DNA of 64,000 bases from Arthrobacter sp. cf158. GTDB taxonomy: Bacteria > Actinomycetota > Actinomycetes > Actinomycetales > Micrococcaceae. This document shows, piece after piece, positions 25,204 to 33,640 of the stretch; positions within the stretch are counted from its first letter, which is position 1, and each line of letters opens with the position of its first letter. The notes under the pieces were generated by a model. The model was not told the DNA's origin. It ran no database searches and saw only the letters and a list, made by a program, of their open reading frames with translations. The position numbers and the translations under genes are program-made. Location of the stretch: positions 186,001 to 250,000 of the forward strand of contig NZ_FNNR01000002.1 of the NCBI RefSeq assembly GCF_900106835.1, in the 5' to 3' direction.

Positions 25204-25506
25204 TTAGAGCCTCAAAGCCTTGGTCAGCTCCGCAGTATCGTGCTTGGTGCGTGTCCGGCCCAGAAAGACTACAACGCCTGCGGCGGCGGCGGTCCCCAGT
25301 ACGATCGGCAGGATCCAGGGGATCCAGGTCGCGCCGGGCTGGTAGCCCAACCCGGCGCTGATGAAAGCGATCCAGCTGAGCACACCAACGGCCGCAGAGA
25401 TCCCAGCGGGCAACGCTATCCCGTACTTACCGTGCCGCTTGTCGTTGGCCCACACAATAAAACCAGTAGCAACGGTAGCCAGAACCACCACGACGAGTGA
25501 AAGCAT
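25204..25506 (-). CDS. Small membrane protein, unrecognised
   Basis: 100 aa with three predicted membrane helices (about residues 2-18, 30-51, 62-82) and a short basic C-terminus (GRTRTKHDTAELTKALRL). The ATG at 25504-25506 is supported by a perfect SD (AAGGAG, five bases upstream). I do not recognise the family. It lies downstream of DUF3107 and the TetR gene on the same strand and ends against the bidirectional terminator. Confidence 0.7.
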   Translation of the reverse strand: MLSLVVVVLATVATGFIVWANDKRHGKYGIALPAGISAAVGVLSWIAFISAGLGYQPGATWIPWILPIVLGTAAAAGVVVFLGRTRTKHDTAELTKALRL

Positions 25507-25540
25507 CAAGACTCCTTAGCGGACGTGAAGCGGGAAAGGC

Positions 25541-25765
25541 CTAGAGGGCGCCGAAACCCACGCGGCGGACTTCTTCAGCACCGATTTCCACGTAGCCCAG
25601 GACGTTACCGGGAACGATGATCTGGCGGCCTTTCTCGTCCGTCAGGCGCAGTTCCGAGCCCTTGGACACGGCTTCGGCCACAATCTTGGCTACGGCGTCG
25701 GCGTCCAATGAGGATTCGAGCACGATCTCACGGCCAACGTTCTGAATGCCGATCTTTACTTCCAC
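25541..25765 (-). CDS. DUF3107 family small protein
   Basis: 74 aa starting MEVKIGIQNVGREIVLES and ending EIGAEEVRRVGFGAL. This matches the conserved actinobacterial DUF3107 family (Rv3208A/TB9.4 in M. tuberculosis, from memory), which is always small and usually beside a TetR gene, as here. The start is GTG at 25763-25765 with GGAGG eight bases upstream. A beta-rich ATP-binding-like fold cannot be confirmed by eye. Function is unknown. Confidence 0.88.
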   Translation of the reverse strand: MEVKIGIQNVGREIVLESSLDADAVAKIVAEAVSKGSELRLTDEKGRQIIVPGNVLGYVEIGAEEVRRVGFGAL

Positions 25766-25815
25766 AGCAAGGCCTCCAAGCCAATCAAGTGTTAAGTCAG
25801 TCCTCTATTTGTAGC

Positions 25816-26472
25816 CTAGGACTCTTTGGGGAATCGACTGATTCCGCGCCAAGCTAAACGATAGATCAGATCACTGGCCACATCGAGGTCAAGATTTCCA
25901 TCCGTTTCAAGCCAATAACGGGCGCTGACCTGCGCCATTCCGGCCAGGCCGCGTCCCAGAAGCTGCGCCTCGAGCGGTGGCAACTTGGTGTCTTCGGCAA
26001 TGACATGCGCCACCGCATCCGCGAACGTTTTGTTGAAAGTCTCCAAACGGGAGCTGACATCGGGATCATTAATGAGGTCCGATTCGAACACCAGGCGGTG
26101 GGCTTGATCGTCGTCAGCGATGAACCGGTAATAGGCGCGCATCACAGCCTTGACGCGTTCCTTGTTGTCCGTGGTGGAGTTCAATGCGCTGAGCATCAGC
26201 TCCGTCAGTGTGGCCAGATGGCTGTCCAGAAGGGCCATGTAGAGCTCGCGCTTGGAGGGGAAGTGTTGGTACAGCACGGGCTTGCTCACGTGGGCAGCCT
26301 CTGCGATTTCGTCCATGGCCGCGCCATGGAAACCGTTGGAGACGAAAACTTCCAACGCCGCATTCAGCAATTGTGCGCGGCGCTCGTCCCGCGGCAACCT
26401 TGGTGAACGCGTTGAACCAGTCCGTTCCTGCTTGGCTGGTGCCCCATCGTTTGCCCGTGTGCCGTCAGCCAC
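25816..26472 (-). CDS. TetR-family transcriptional regulator
   Basis: 218 aa. A charged N-terminal arm of about 28 residues leads into the TetR DNA-binding domain: RDERRAQLLNAALEVFVSNG, AAMDEIAEAAHVSKPVLYQH and FPSKRELYMALLDSH (helix-turn-helix about residues 52-75). The GTG at 26470-26472 is chosen because GGAAAGG lies nine bases upstream. It is divergent from moeZ, and a symmetrical CCGGT-N10-ACCGG site lies between them. It corresponds in position to Rv3208. The ligand is unknown. Confidence 0.88.
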   Translation of the reverse strand: MADGTRANDGAPAKQERTGSTRSPRLPRDERRAQLLNAALEVFVSNGFHGAAMDEIAEAAHVSKPVLYQHFPSKRELYMALLDSHLATLTELMLSALNSTTDNKERVKAVMRAYYRFIADDDQAHRLVFESDLINDPDVSSRLETFNKTFADAVAHVIAEDTKLPPLEAQLLGRGLAGMAQVSARYWLETDGNLDLDVASDLIYRLAWRGISRFPKES

Positions 26473-26509
26473 AGTCTGCCGCCTTTCCTTTGCAGTTATG
26501 ACCACTCTA

Positions 26510-26529
26510 CCGGTGGGTAATATGACCGG
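26510..26529. promoter_or_regulatory. Candidate TetR operator overlapping the moeZ promoter
   Basis: Perfect inverted repeat CCGGT (26510-26514) and ACCGG (26525-26529) separated by ten bases. The spacer contains TAATAT (26518-26523), a good -10 hexamer about 34 bases before the moeZ ATG. Position between divergent TetR and moeZ genes makes it a plausible autoregulatory operator. Not shown experimentally. Confidence 0.4.
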
Positions 26530-26556
26530 GCGGCATCTGCAGGCATACATTGGGGT

Positions 26557-27759
26557 ATGGCCTCAATTGTTGCTGCCCACACCGCTGCGCCCGCTGTCCT
26601 GCCGCCCCTCGTTGAACCTGCTGCCGAACTCACGCCGGCCGAGGTGGAGCGATACTCCCGGCATCTCATCATTCCGGAAATCGGCGCCGTGGGCCAACGC
26701 AGGCTTAAGAATGCGAAAGTCCTTGTCATAGGCGCAGGGGGGCTCGGTTCTCCTGCGTTGTTGTACCTGGCTGCTGCCGGGGTGGGGACCCTGGGCATTG
26801 TGGACGACGACGACGTGGACCTTACCAACCTCCAGCGCCAGGTCATCCACGGCGTGAAGGACGTGGGCACGCCAAAGATTGAGTCCGCCCGCAACGCCAT
26901 CGCTGAGCTCAATCCCTTGGTGAACGTGGTCCTGCACAACGTGCGCCTCGACTCCTCGAACGCCCTGGACTTGTTTTCGCACTATGACCTCATCCTCGAC
27001 GGCGCTGACAACTTTGCCACGCGATACCTCGTCAACGATGCCGCAGCCATTCTGGGGAAACCGTATGTGTGGGGCTCCATCTTCCGTTTTGACGGCCAGG
27101 TGAGTGTTTTCTGGGCCGAGCATGGCCCCACCTACAGGGATCTGTATCCGGAAGCTCCTCCCGCGGGCTCCGTACCGTCCTGTGGTGAGGGCGGCGTCTT
27201 CGGCATGCTGTGCGCAGCGGTCGGATCACTCATGGTGACTGAGGCAGTGAAGCTGATTACCGGCGTCGGGCGCTCTTTGCTGGGGCGCGTTGCGCTCTTT
27301 GACGCCCTGGGCGGCAGCTGGCGCGAGATCAAGGTATCCAAGGATCCGGAAGCCGACCCCATCACGGAGCTCACTGATTACGAGGCGTTTTGCGGTGTGA
27401 CGCCCTTGGCGCCCACTGACCAGGACCACACAGTGTCCGCCAAGGAACTCGCCGGAATGCTGGCCGAGCGGGAAACGGGGGAGAGGGACTTCGAGCTGGT
27501 GGATGTCCGTGAATCGGGCGAGCACAGCATCGTGAGCATCGACGGTTCCGTCCTCATACCGCAAGGCAGAATCCTCTCCGGTGAAGCCTGGGTGGACTTG
27601 CCGCTGGACAAGGACATCATCTTCCACTGCAAGGCAGGCACGCGCTCAGCTGCTGTCCTGGAGGCGGTGCAGAAGGCAGGCTACAGCCGGGTCCGCCATC
27701 TCGACGGCGGTATTCTCGCCTGGGTCCGGGATGTAGAGCCGGAGAAGCCAATCTACTGA
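26557..27759 (+). CDS. moeZ: MoeZ-type adenylyltransferase/sulfurtransferase (ThiF/MoeB plus rhodanese)
   Basis: 400 aa bifunctional enzyme activating ubiquitin-like sulfur carriers. The E1-like domain has ATP motif GAGGLGS (59-65), VDDDDVDLTNLQRQVIH and GADNFATRYLVNDA. The C-terminal rhodanese domain has the active Cys358 in HCKAGTRSAAV. The zinc CxxC pairs of E. coli MoeB are not there: the region reads TYRDLYPEAPPAGSVPSCGE. In mycobacteria MoeZ serves MoaD-type and CysO carriers; with thiS nearby and no thiF, it may also activate ThiS (inference). Confidence 0.93.
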   Translation: MASIVAAHTAAPAVLPPLVEPAAELTPAEVERYSRHLIIPEIGAVGQRRLKNAKVLVIGAGGLGSPALLYLAAAGVGTLGIVDDDDVDLTNLQRQVIHGVKDVGTPKIESARNAIAELNPLVNVVLHNVRLDSSNALDLFSHYDLILDGADNFATRYLVNDAAAILGKPYVWGSIFRFDGQVSVFWAEHGPTYRDLYPEAPPAGSVPSCGEGGVFGMLCAAVGSLMVTEAVKLITGVGRSLLGRVALFDALGGSWREIKVSKDPEADPITELTDYEAFCGVTPLAPTDQDHTVSAKELAGMLAERETGERDFELVDVRESGEHSIVSIDGSVLIPQGRILSGEAWVDLPLDKDIIFHCKAGTRSAAVLEAVQKAGYSRVRHLDGGILAWVRDVEPEKPIY

Positions 27760-27799
27760 GTTCGTTGCTGCTCGGCCGGTGTGTCTGCGAAGCTCAACC

Positions 27800-28786
27800 A
27801 TGAGTGAAATCACGGATACACCCCAGCAACCCCTTGGATCGGAATTCGGACACGGCTCCACGGCCATGGACGTTGTGTCCGGAGTTGACCTCTCTGGCAA
27901 GACGGCCATTGTGACTGGCGGATATTCAGGCCTCGGATTGGAGACAGTGCGCGCCCTGGTTTCAGCGGGAGCCAGGGTGACGGTTCCGGCCCGCAGACTG
28001 GAGCATGCCAAGGCTGTTCTGGCGGAAGCCGGGTTGGAAAACGAGGTAGAGATTGACCGCCTTGACCTGGCAGATCAGGACAGTGTGAAGGACTTTGCGG
28101 CACGCTTTCTTGCCGGGCATGACACCCTGGACATCTTGATCAACAACGCAGCGATTATGGCAAGCCCGGAGCAGCGCGTGGGGCCAGGGTGGGAAGCGCA
28201 GTTCGCCACCAACCATCTGGGGCACTACACGCTGGTCAACGTTCTCTGGCCGGCCCTGGTGGCTTCCGGGGACGCCCGCGTTGTCTCCCTGTCTTCCACT
28301 GGACACAAGCTGTCACCTCTCCGGTTCGACGACGTCGACTTCGCTTCCGGCTACGACAAGTGGCGCGCCTATGGCCAGGCCAAAACCGCCAATTCGCTCT
28401 TCGCCGTCGAGCTGGACCGGCTGGGCAGGGAGTTCGGCGTGCGGGCCTTTGCAGTTCACCCAGGCGGCATCATGACCGAACTGCAAAGGCACTTGCCCAT
28501 GGAGGAAATGGTGGCCGCCGGCTGGATGGACGCCGAAGGCAATCTTCGTGACGGGTTCAAGACACCGGAACAAGGGGCTGCAACGTCGGTGTGGGCAGCG
28601 ACGTCCAAAGCGCTGGAGGGCAAGGGCGGTGTTTACTGCGAGGACTGCGATGTAGCCCATCCCACGGATAAGGAATCACCACTGGCGCGGTATCAGGGAG
28701 TGGACGCCCACGCCGTGGACAAGGACTCGGCAAGGAAACTGTGGGAGTTGTCCGCCGGGATGACAGGCGTTAACGCCTTCGCCTAG
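27800..28786 (+). CDS. Short-chain dehydrogenase/reductase
   Basis: 328 aa. The Rossmann NAD(P) motif is TGGYSGLG (39-46), with NNAAIMA after strand 4 and the catalytic Tyr191-x3-Lys195 in AYGQAKTANSLF preceded by a Ser in VSLSSTGHK. The sequence resembles the retinol-dehydrogenase/WWOX-like extended SDR group. The ATG at 27800 is preferred over a GTG at 27779. It follows moeZ by 40 bases and ends eight bases from the convergent hemA. Substrate is not identifiable. Confidence 0.88.
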   Translation: MSEITDTPQQPLGSEFGHGSTAMDVVSGVDLSGKTAIVTGGYSGLGLETVRALVSAGARVTVPARRLEHAKAVLAEAGLENEVEIDRLDLADQDSVKDFAARFLAGHDTLDILINNAAIMASPEQRVGPGWEAQFATNHLGHYTLVNVLWPALVASGDARVVSLSSTGHKLSPLRFDDVDFASGYDKWRAYGQAKTANSLFAVELDRLGREFGVRAFAVHPGGIMTELQRHLPMEEMVAAGWMDAEGNLRDGFKTPEQGAATSVWAATSKALEGKGGVYCEDCDVAHPTDKESPLARYQGVDAHAVDKDSARKLWELSAGMTGVNAFA

Positions 28787-28794
28787 CGTGTGCC

Positions 28795-30117
28795 TCAGGC
28801 GCTTTCGGAGCGAAGCTGCTGGTGGTCCACGGGGCATTCCGCGGCCGGGGCTGCGGACCGGGGCTGTTCCACCTGGATACCGTACAAGGCCTCCAACGCG
28901 GCGACGTAGTCGTCTTGTTGGCCGTTGGCGGCGAGCTCGCGGGCGCGGACCGTGGGGATGTGCAGGAGCTGCTTCACCATGCGGCGCAGAGCGAACTCCA
29001 CTTCTTCGGCTGCGGCCGTGCAACCGTGCCGGGCGCGCACCTTTTCCATCTCCGCATCCAGGACATTCATGGTGTGACGCCGCAGCGCCACGATGGCCGT
29101 GTCCACGGACCGGGCTTCACGCTCTGACTCAAAGGACGCGGCCGCCCCGGTGACGATTGCGCTGGCCTGGGACAGGGATTCGGCCTGTTCCTGGGGTGCG
29201 GCAAGGCGAACGGACTCAAGGGTCAGGAGCTCTACGCCGTCCAGTTCGCCCACAGCGGGATCGAAATCATGGGTCAGGGCGAGGTCGATCGCGATCAACG
29301 GCTTGCCCGAAGTTTGCCGGACACGGGCAAGGTCAGCGGCCTCAACCCGGTTGTCGGAACCGCTGCAGCCAATCATGACGTCGGCCGCAGCAACAGCAGC
29401 GGGGAGGGTGTCGGCGTCGAGCGCAATTCCACCGCGGGTGGCGACGAAGCCTTCGGCGCGGCCTGAGGACGAGTAGACGGAGACTTCAGTGCAGCCGCGT
29501 TCCCTCAGGAGTGACATAGTGGCGCCGGCGTACGCTCCGGTACCGAAGACCACTACCTTCTTGGTGGCCCAATCGTCATTCTCTGCAAGATCCGTCGCGA
29601 GGTCCAAAGCAACGGAGACGATGGACAGGCCGCGGGAGCCCAGGGCGGTCTGCGCGCCGACGTCCTTTGCCGTTTTGGAAGCGGCCTGGAAAAGGCGGAC
29701 CAAGCCGGAGCTGGCTGTGCCTTCCTGCTGTGCGGTGATAAGTGCCCTGCGCACCTGGCCGGCGATTTCCCGTTCGCCCACAACTGCGGAGTCCAGGCCC
29801 GCACTCACGGCGAAGAGGTGCCGGGTGACATCGGAGCCCGTGTGGGTGGCGAAAGAGCGGGAAACCAGTTGCTCGTTAAGGCCACTCAGTTCGCTGATCT
29901 GGGAAACGAGAGCTGAACGGGCTGCTTCAAGGTCAGCCCCGTTGGCCGTTTCGCCGTATACCTCGTAGCGGTTGCAGGTGGCCAGCACCACCGCTCCGGA
30001 GACTACGGGGGAATCCGTGAGCGCCGCAGAGGCAAGCCCAGAGGAACCGTTGCTCAACTGAGCGACGGTTTCGAGGTCGATGTCGGCGTGTGTAGCCACC
30101 AATGAGAAAAGAACCAC
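28795..30117 (-). CDS. hemA: Glutamyl-tRNA reductase HemA
   Basis: 440 aa. First step of the C5 route: reduces glutamyl-tRNA to glutamate-1-semialdehyde. The catalytic cysteine is Cys48 in [13 protein letters not shown]; the NADPH domain has [20 protein letters not shown] and the dimerisation domain follows near the C-terminus. The start is GTG at 30115-30117 ([15 protein letters not shown]) with GGGGT just upstream; the frame is open further 5' but not conserved. It diverges from the hem operon across a ~158-base shared control region, so both arms can be co-regulated. Confidence 0.93.
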   Translation of the reverse strand: MVLFSLVATHADIDLETVAQLSNGSSGLASAALTDSPVVSGAVVLATCNRYEVYGETANGADLEAARSALVSQISELSGLNEQLVSRSFATHTGSDVTRHLFAVSAGLDSAVVGEREIAGQVRRALITAQQEGTASSGLVRLFQAASKTAKDVGAQTALGSRGLSIVSVALDLATDLAENDDWATKKVVVFGTGAYAGATMSLLRERGCTEVSVYSSSGRAEGFVATRGGIALDADTLPAAVAAADVMIGCSGSDNRVEAADLARVRQTSGKPLIAIDLALTHDFDPAVGELDGVELLTLESVRLAAPQEQAESLSQASAIVTGAAASFESEREARSVDTAIVALRRHTMNVLDAEMEKVRARHGCTAAAEEVEFALRRMVKQLLHIPTVRARELAANGQQDDYVAALEALYGIQVEQPRSAAPAAECPVDHQQLRSESA

Positions 30118-30275
30118 AGCACCCCAATCATAGCTTTTTCGTAGCCCGGTAGAACAATACGGCGCCGTGGTGATCCACACGCAGGTGAGTGATCCCCGCC
30201 ACAACGGCCCGGGCGGGGCACGACGTGACAGCTTGTCGTTATCTTTTGCCCCGGATTTTCGGCACAATCGAAGGC
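30118..30275. promoter_or_regulatory. Shared control region between hemA and hemE
   Basis: 158 bases between divergent heme genes. On the minus strand TATGAT (about 30129-30134) could be a -10 for hemA, with a TTGTTC-like -35 nineteen bases upstream. I found no convincing hemE promoter and no clear known operator. It is the only candidate region for control of the long plus-strand heme operon. Confidence 0.4.
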
Positions 30276-31391
30276 ATGACTTCTAGTGCGGCAGCATCCA
30301 ACAGTACGGCCTCCACCGCCCCGGCGGGAACCCTTGGCACCAACCACCCGCTGAAGGACGGCCGCACCTCGGACTCACCGCTGATCACGGCCTATCGCGG
30401 CGGAAAGCCGTCGCGCAGGCCCGTATGGTTCATGCGCCAGGCAGGCCGTTCCCTGCCGGAATACCTCAAGGTCCGTGAAGGCGTCGCGATGCTGGATTCT
30501 TGCCTGCGGCCCGAACTTGCCGCCGAGATTACCCTTCAGCCGGTCCGCCGCCATGACGTCGATGCCGCCATCTTCTTCTCCGACATCGTCATCCCTTTGA
30601 AGCTTGCGGGTGTGGGCGTGGACATTGTCCCCGGCGTGGGTCCCGTGTTGGACAAGCCCGTGCGTACGGCTGCAGATGTAGCGGCGCTGCCCACGCTGAC
30701 CTGGGAAGCGCTGGAACCCATCCGTGAAGCCGTCCGCCTGACAGTCGCCGAACTGGGGAAGACGCCGCTGATCGGTTTCGCAGGTGCACCGTTCACCCTC
30801 GCGGCCTACATGGTTGAGGGGAAGCCGTCCCGTGACCACCTCGGCCCGCGGACCATGATGCACGCCGATCCTGAAACCTGGGCGGCGCTTGCCAACTGGG
30901 CTGCCGATACCTCCGGCATGTTCCTCCAGGCACAGCTTGAGGCGGGTGCCTCGGCTGCGCAGCTCTTCGATTCCTGGGCAGGTTCCCTGGGTCTGGCCGA
31001 TTACACCAAGTACGTGGCCCCGGCCTCGGAACGCGCGCTCGACCATGTGCGTGGTTTGGGAGCCCCTTTGGTCCACTTCGGCACCGGCACGTCCGAGCTC
31101 CTGGTTGCGATGCGTGATGTCGGGGTGGATGTGGTGGGCGTCGACTACCGCCTGCCCCTGGACGAGGCCAACCGTCGCTTGGGTGGAACCGTGCCGCTCC
31201 AGGGCAACATCGATCCCGCGCTGCTTTCGGCGCCTTGGGAGGTCCTGGAAGCACATGTGCGCGAGGTCATCAGCGCGGGTTCCCATGCCCCGGGGCACGT
31301 CCTGAATCTCGGCCATGGCGTTCCTCCGGAGACGGATCCCACGGTCCTGACGCGGGTTGTGGAGCTCATTCACTCGATCCCCGCAGAGTAG
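30276..31391 (+). CDS. hemE: Uroporphyrinogen decarboxylase HemE
   Basis: 371 aa. Converts uroporphyrinogen III to coproporphyrinogen III. Signatures: [20 protein letters not shown] at the N-terminus (substrate-binding Arg residues), [16 protein letters not shown], and [16 protein letters not shown] with QGNIDPALL. The ATG at 30276 gives an N-terminus with an ~18-residue Ser/Thr/Ala extension before the conserved part. It is the first gene of the plus-strand heme operon; hemG starts six bases after its stop. Confidence 0.95.
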   Translation: MTSSAAASNSTASTAPAGTLGTNHPLKDGRTSDSPLITAYRGGKPSRRPVWFMRQAGRSLPEYLKVREGVAMLDSCLRPELAAEITLQPVRRHDVDAAIFFSDIVIPLKLAGVGVDIVPGVGPVLDKPVRTAADVAALPTLTWEALEPIREAVRLTVAELGKTPLIGFAGAPFTLAAYMVEGKPSRDHLGPRTMMHADPETWAALANWAADTSGMFLQAQLEAGASAAQLFDSWAGSLGLADYTKYVAPASERALDHVRGLGAPLVHFGTGTSELLVAMRDVGVDVVGVDYRLPLDEANRRLGGTVPLQGNIDPALLSAPWEVLEAHVREVISAGSHAPGHVLNLGHGVPPETDPTVLTRVVELIHSIPAE

Positions 31392-31396
31392 GGCCG

Positions 31397-32863
31397 ATGC
31401 GCGGGGGACACCCACGTCCAAGGACGCACGAACCCAGGGAGTCCGCCGTTGTAGTGGGCGGTGGTATCTCCGGCCTCCTCGCTGCGCGCGAACTCGCCGT
31501 GGCGGGTTTGTCGGTCACCATCCTTGAGGCAAGCCAGGAGTGGGGAGGGTGCGTCGGGAGCCACGTTGTGGCCGGGCTGCACCTGGATAGCGGTGCCGAG
31601 TCCTTCGCTACACGGTCCACCGCCGTAGCCGACCTCGCGCGTGAACTTGGCCTGGCGGACAACATCGTCGCGCCGCACCCCGGAGGTGCCTGGGTGCAAT
31701 TGCCGGACGGCCCGCAGGAACTCCCGAAGACCGGCGTCCTGGGAATTCCAGCCAATCCATGGGATCCCGAGGTGCGGCGTTCCTTGGGGCTGATGGGTGC
31801 CATCAGGGCATCCGCGGACCGTTGGTTGCCGGCATCAGTGGGAACCTCGGTTGATGTCACCAGCGTCTCCTCCTTGGTTCGTTCCCGCATGGGTAAAAAA
31901 GTGCTGGAGCGCTTGGTTGCCCCGGTAGTGGGTGGTGTTCACTCCGCGGATCCCGGCCTCCTGGACGTCGATATGGTCGCGCCAGGGTTGAGGGCAGGAA
32001 TCCGCAAGCACGGTTCGCTTGCTGCTGCCGTGGCGGCCCAACGCAGCGTCTCCCAAGGCAAGGCATCCGGTCCTGCGAAGGCTGGTTCCGCCGTCGCAGG
32101 CTTGAAGGGCGGCATGAACACGCTGGTAGCTGCGTTGGTGGGTGATCTGCAGAGGCGTGGGGTGGAGTTGCAGGCGGGTCAACGCGCCGAGGCCGTGGTG
32201 AAGACGAGTCTCGGCTGGCACGTCACCGCTGGCGATTCCACGTACGACGCCGGCCGGCTGGTGGTAGCGCTCGACGGTCCGGCCGCCGTCGGGCTGCTGG
32301 AGCCGTGCCTGCCGGAGCTATCCGGATTGCGCCCCGCTCCCGGGCCCCTGGTGAGCCTGGTGACAATGGTGGTGGACCTGCCGGAGCTGGACCGCCGCCC
32401 CCGCGGAACCGGAATACTGGTGGCACCGCAGACTCCTGGAATCAAAGCCAAGGCCCTGACCCACGCCACCGCCAAATGGGATTGGCTGGCCGAAGAGGCC
32501 GGCCCGGGCACCCATGTCCTGCGCCTTTCCTACGGTCGGCGGGAAGAAGCTGCCGGGGGAGCGGACGTTGTTCTGGATGAAGGGTCCCTCTTGGACGCTG
32601 CCCTGGAAGACGCGTCCATCCTGCTGACAGTTCGGGTGTCCCGTTCGGACATCGTGGATTGGGATGTGGTGCGCTGGTCCGGCGCCCTTCCCTTTGCCGC
32701 CGTCGGTCATAAACAGCGTGTAGCGCAGGTGCGCAAGGTATGCGCTGAAGTGGACGGTTTGACTGTCGTGGGCGGCTGGCTGGCGGGAAATGGCTTGGCT
32801 GCCGTGGTGGCAGATACCCGGGCGCAGCTTGCTGCGGCTTTTGCGCATAAGCCCTCGCTTTAG
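31397..32863 (+). CDS. hemG: Coproporphyrinogen III oxidase (HemY/CgoX type)
   Basis: 488 aa FAD enzyme. The dinucleotide-binding motif is AVVVGGGISGLLAARELAVA (GGG at 21-23), followed by GGCVGSHVVAGLHLDSGAES and the C-terminal block VVGGWLAGNGLAAVVADT. Together with HemQ and the ferrochelatase next door, it should oxidise coproporphyrinogen III to coproporphyrin III (CgoX) rather than act on protoporphyrinogen. The gene is often named hemG or hemY. ATG at 31397 lies six bases after the hemE stop. The last cofactor block is somewhat divergent but complete. Confidence 0.9.
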   Translation: MRGGHPRPRTHEPRESAVVVGGGISGLLAARELAVAGLSVTILEASQEWGGCVGSHVVAGLHLDSGAESFATRSTAVADLARELGLADNIVAPHPGGAWVQLPDGPQELPKTGVLGIPANPWDPEVRRSLGLMGAIRASADRWLPASVGTSVDVTSVSSLVRSRMGKKVLERLVAPVVGGVHSADPGLLDVDMVAPGLRAGIRKHGSLAAAVAAQRSVSQGKASGPAKAGSAVAGLKGGMNTLVAALVGDLQRRGVELQAGQRAEAVVKTSLGWHVTAGDSTYDAGRLVVALDGPAAVGLLEPCLPELSGLRPAPGPLVSLVTMVVDLPELDRRPRGTGILVAPQTPGIKAKALTHATAKWDWLAEEAGPGTHVLRLSYGRREEAAGGADVVLDEGSLLDAALEDASILLTVRVSRSDIVDWDVVRWSGALPFAAVGHKQRVAQVRKVCAEVDGLTVVGGWLAGNGLAAVVADTRAQLAAAFAHKPSL

Positions 32864-32938
32864 TGATTTGCGTCACTTCTACGGCTTGTAGAACTGATCC
32901 GTTTCGACTTAGGGGCTGGCACGGGGCAAACTTGAACC

Positions 32939-33640
32939 ATGAGCCACACTTCTGCCGAATCTGTCACTAAAACTGCTGAAACTGAAGAACAGTTCTACAC
33001 GCTGTGGACGGTCTTCAAGCGCTCGGCCGACGTCCTTCGCAGCGGCGATGCTGCCCAGGAATTCGAAGCCCTTGCGGACAAGCTCGCCGAAGGCGGCGTG
33101 ATCCTGCGGGGTAGCTACGACGTCTCGGCCATGCGCTCGGACGCTGACATTATGGTGTGGCTCCACGGACCCAAGCCGGAGGACCTGCAATCCGCCGTCC
33201 GCTCCATTCGCCGCAGCAAGCTCTTCGCGGGAACCGAGATCGTTTGGTCCGCCATGGGCGTGCACCGCGAAGCCGAGTTCTCCAAAAGCCACGTTCCGGC
33301 CTATGCGCGTGGCGTGGAGCCCAGCACTTGGCTGTGCGTGTACCCCTTCGTGCGCTCCTACGAGTGGTACATCCTTCCGGCCGAGGAACGCGGCGCCATG
33401 CTCCGCGAACACGGCTTGCTGGGCAGGGAATTCCCGCAGGTCATCTCCAACACCGTCTCCTCCTTCGCGCTGGGGGACTGGGAATGGATTCTTGGACTCG
33501 AGGCACCGGAACTCGTGGACCTTGTTGACCTGATGCGCCACCTGCGGGACAGCGAGGCCCGCAACCATGTCCGCGAAGAAATCCCGTTCTACACCGGCCG
33601 CCGCGTGTCCGCCGCCGAGATTGCCGAGGTCCTTGCATGA
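32939..33640 (+). CDS. hemQ: Coproheme decarboxylase (HemQ/ChdC)
   Basis: 233 aa chlorite-dismutase-family protein, last enzyme of the coproporphyrin route: turns coproheme into heme b with peroxide. His158 (MLREHGLLGRE) is the predicted proximal iron ligand, and His118 (KSHVPAY) matches the distal His used by actinobacterial enzymes in place of the Firmicutes Tyr; the numbering agrees with what I recall for the Corynebacterium diphtheriae enzyme. It lies 75 bases after hemG and overlaps hemH by four bases (ATGA). Confidence 0.94.
   Translation: MSHTSAESVTKTAETEEQFYTLWTVFKRSADVLRSGDAAQEFEALADKLAEGGVILRGSYDVSAMRSDADIMVWLHGPKPEDLQSAVRSIRRSKLFAGTEIVWSAMGVHREAEFSKSHVPAYARGVEPSTWLCVYPFVRSYEWYILPAEERGAMLREHGLLGREFPQVISNTVSSFALGDWEWILGLEAPELVDLVDLMRHLRDSEARNHVREEIPFYTGRRVSAAEIAEVLA

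Noticed and set aside
30118..30267. Longer N-terminus for hemA starting near 30267
   Set aside because: The additional 50 residues are not like glutamyl-tRNA reductases and would overlap the hemE leader; GTG at 30117 has a ribosome site.
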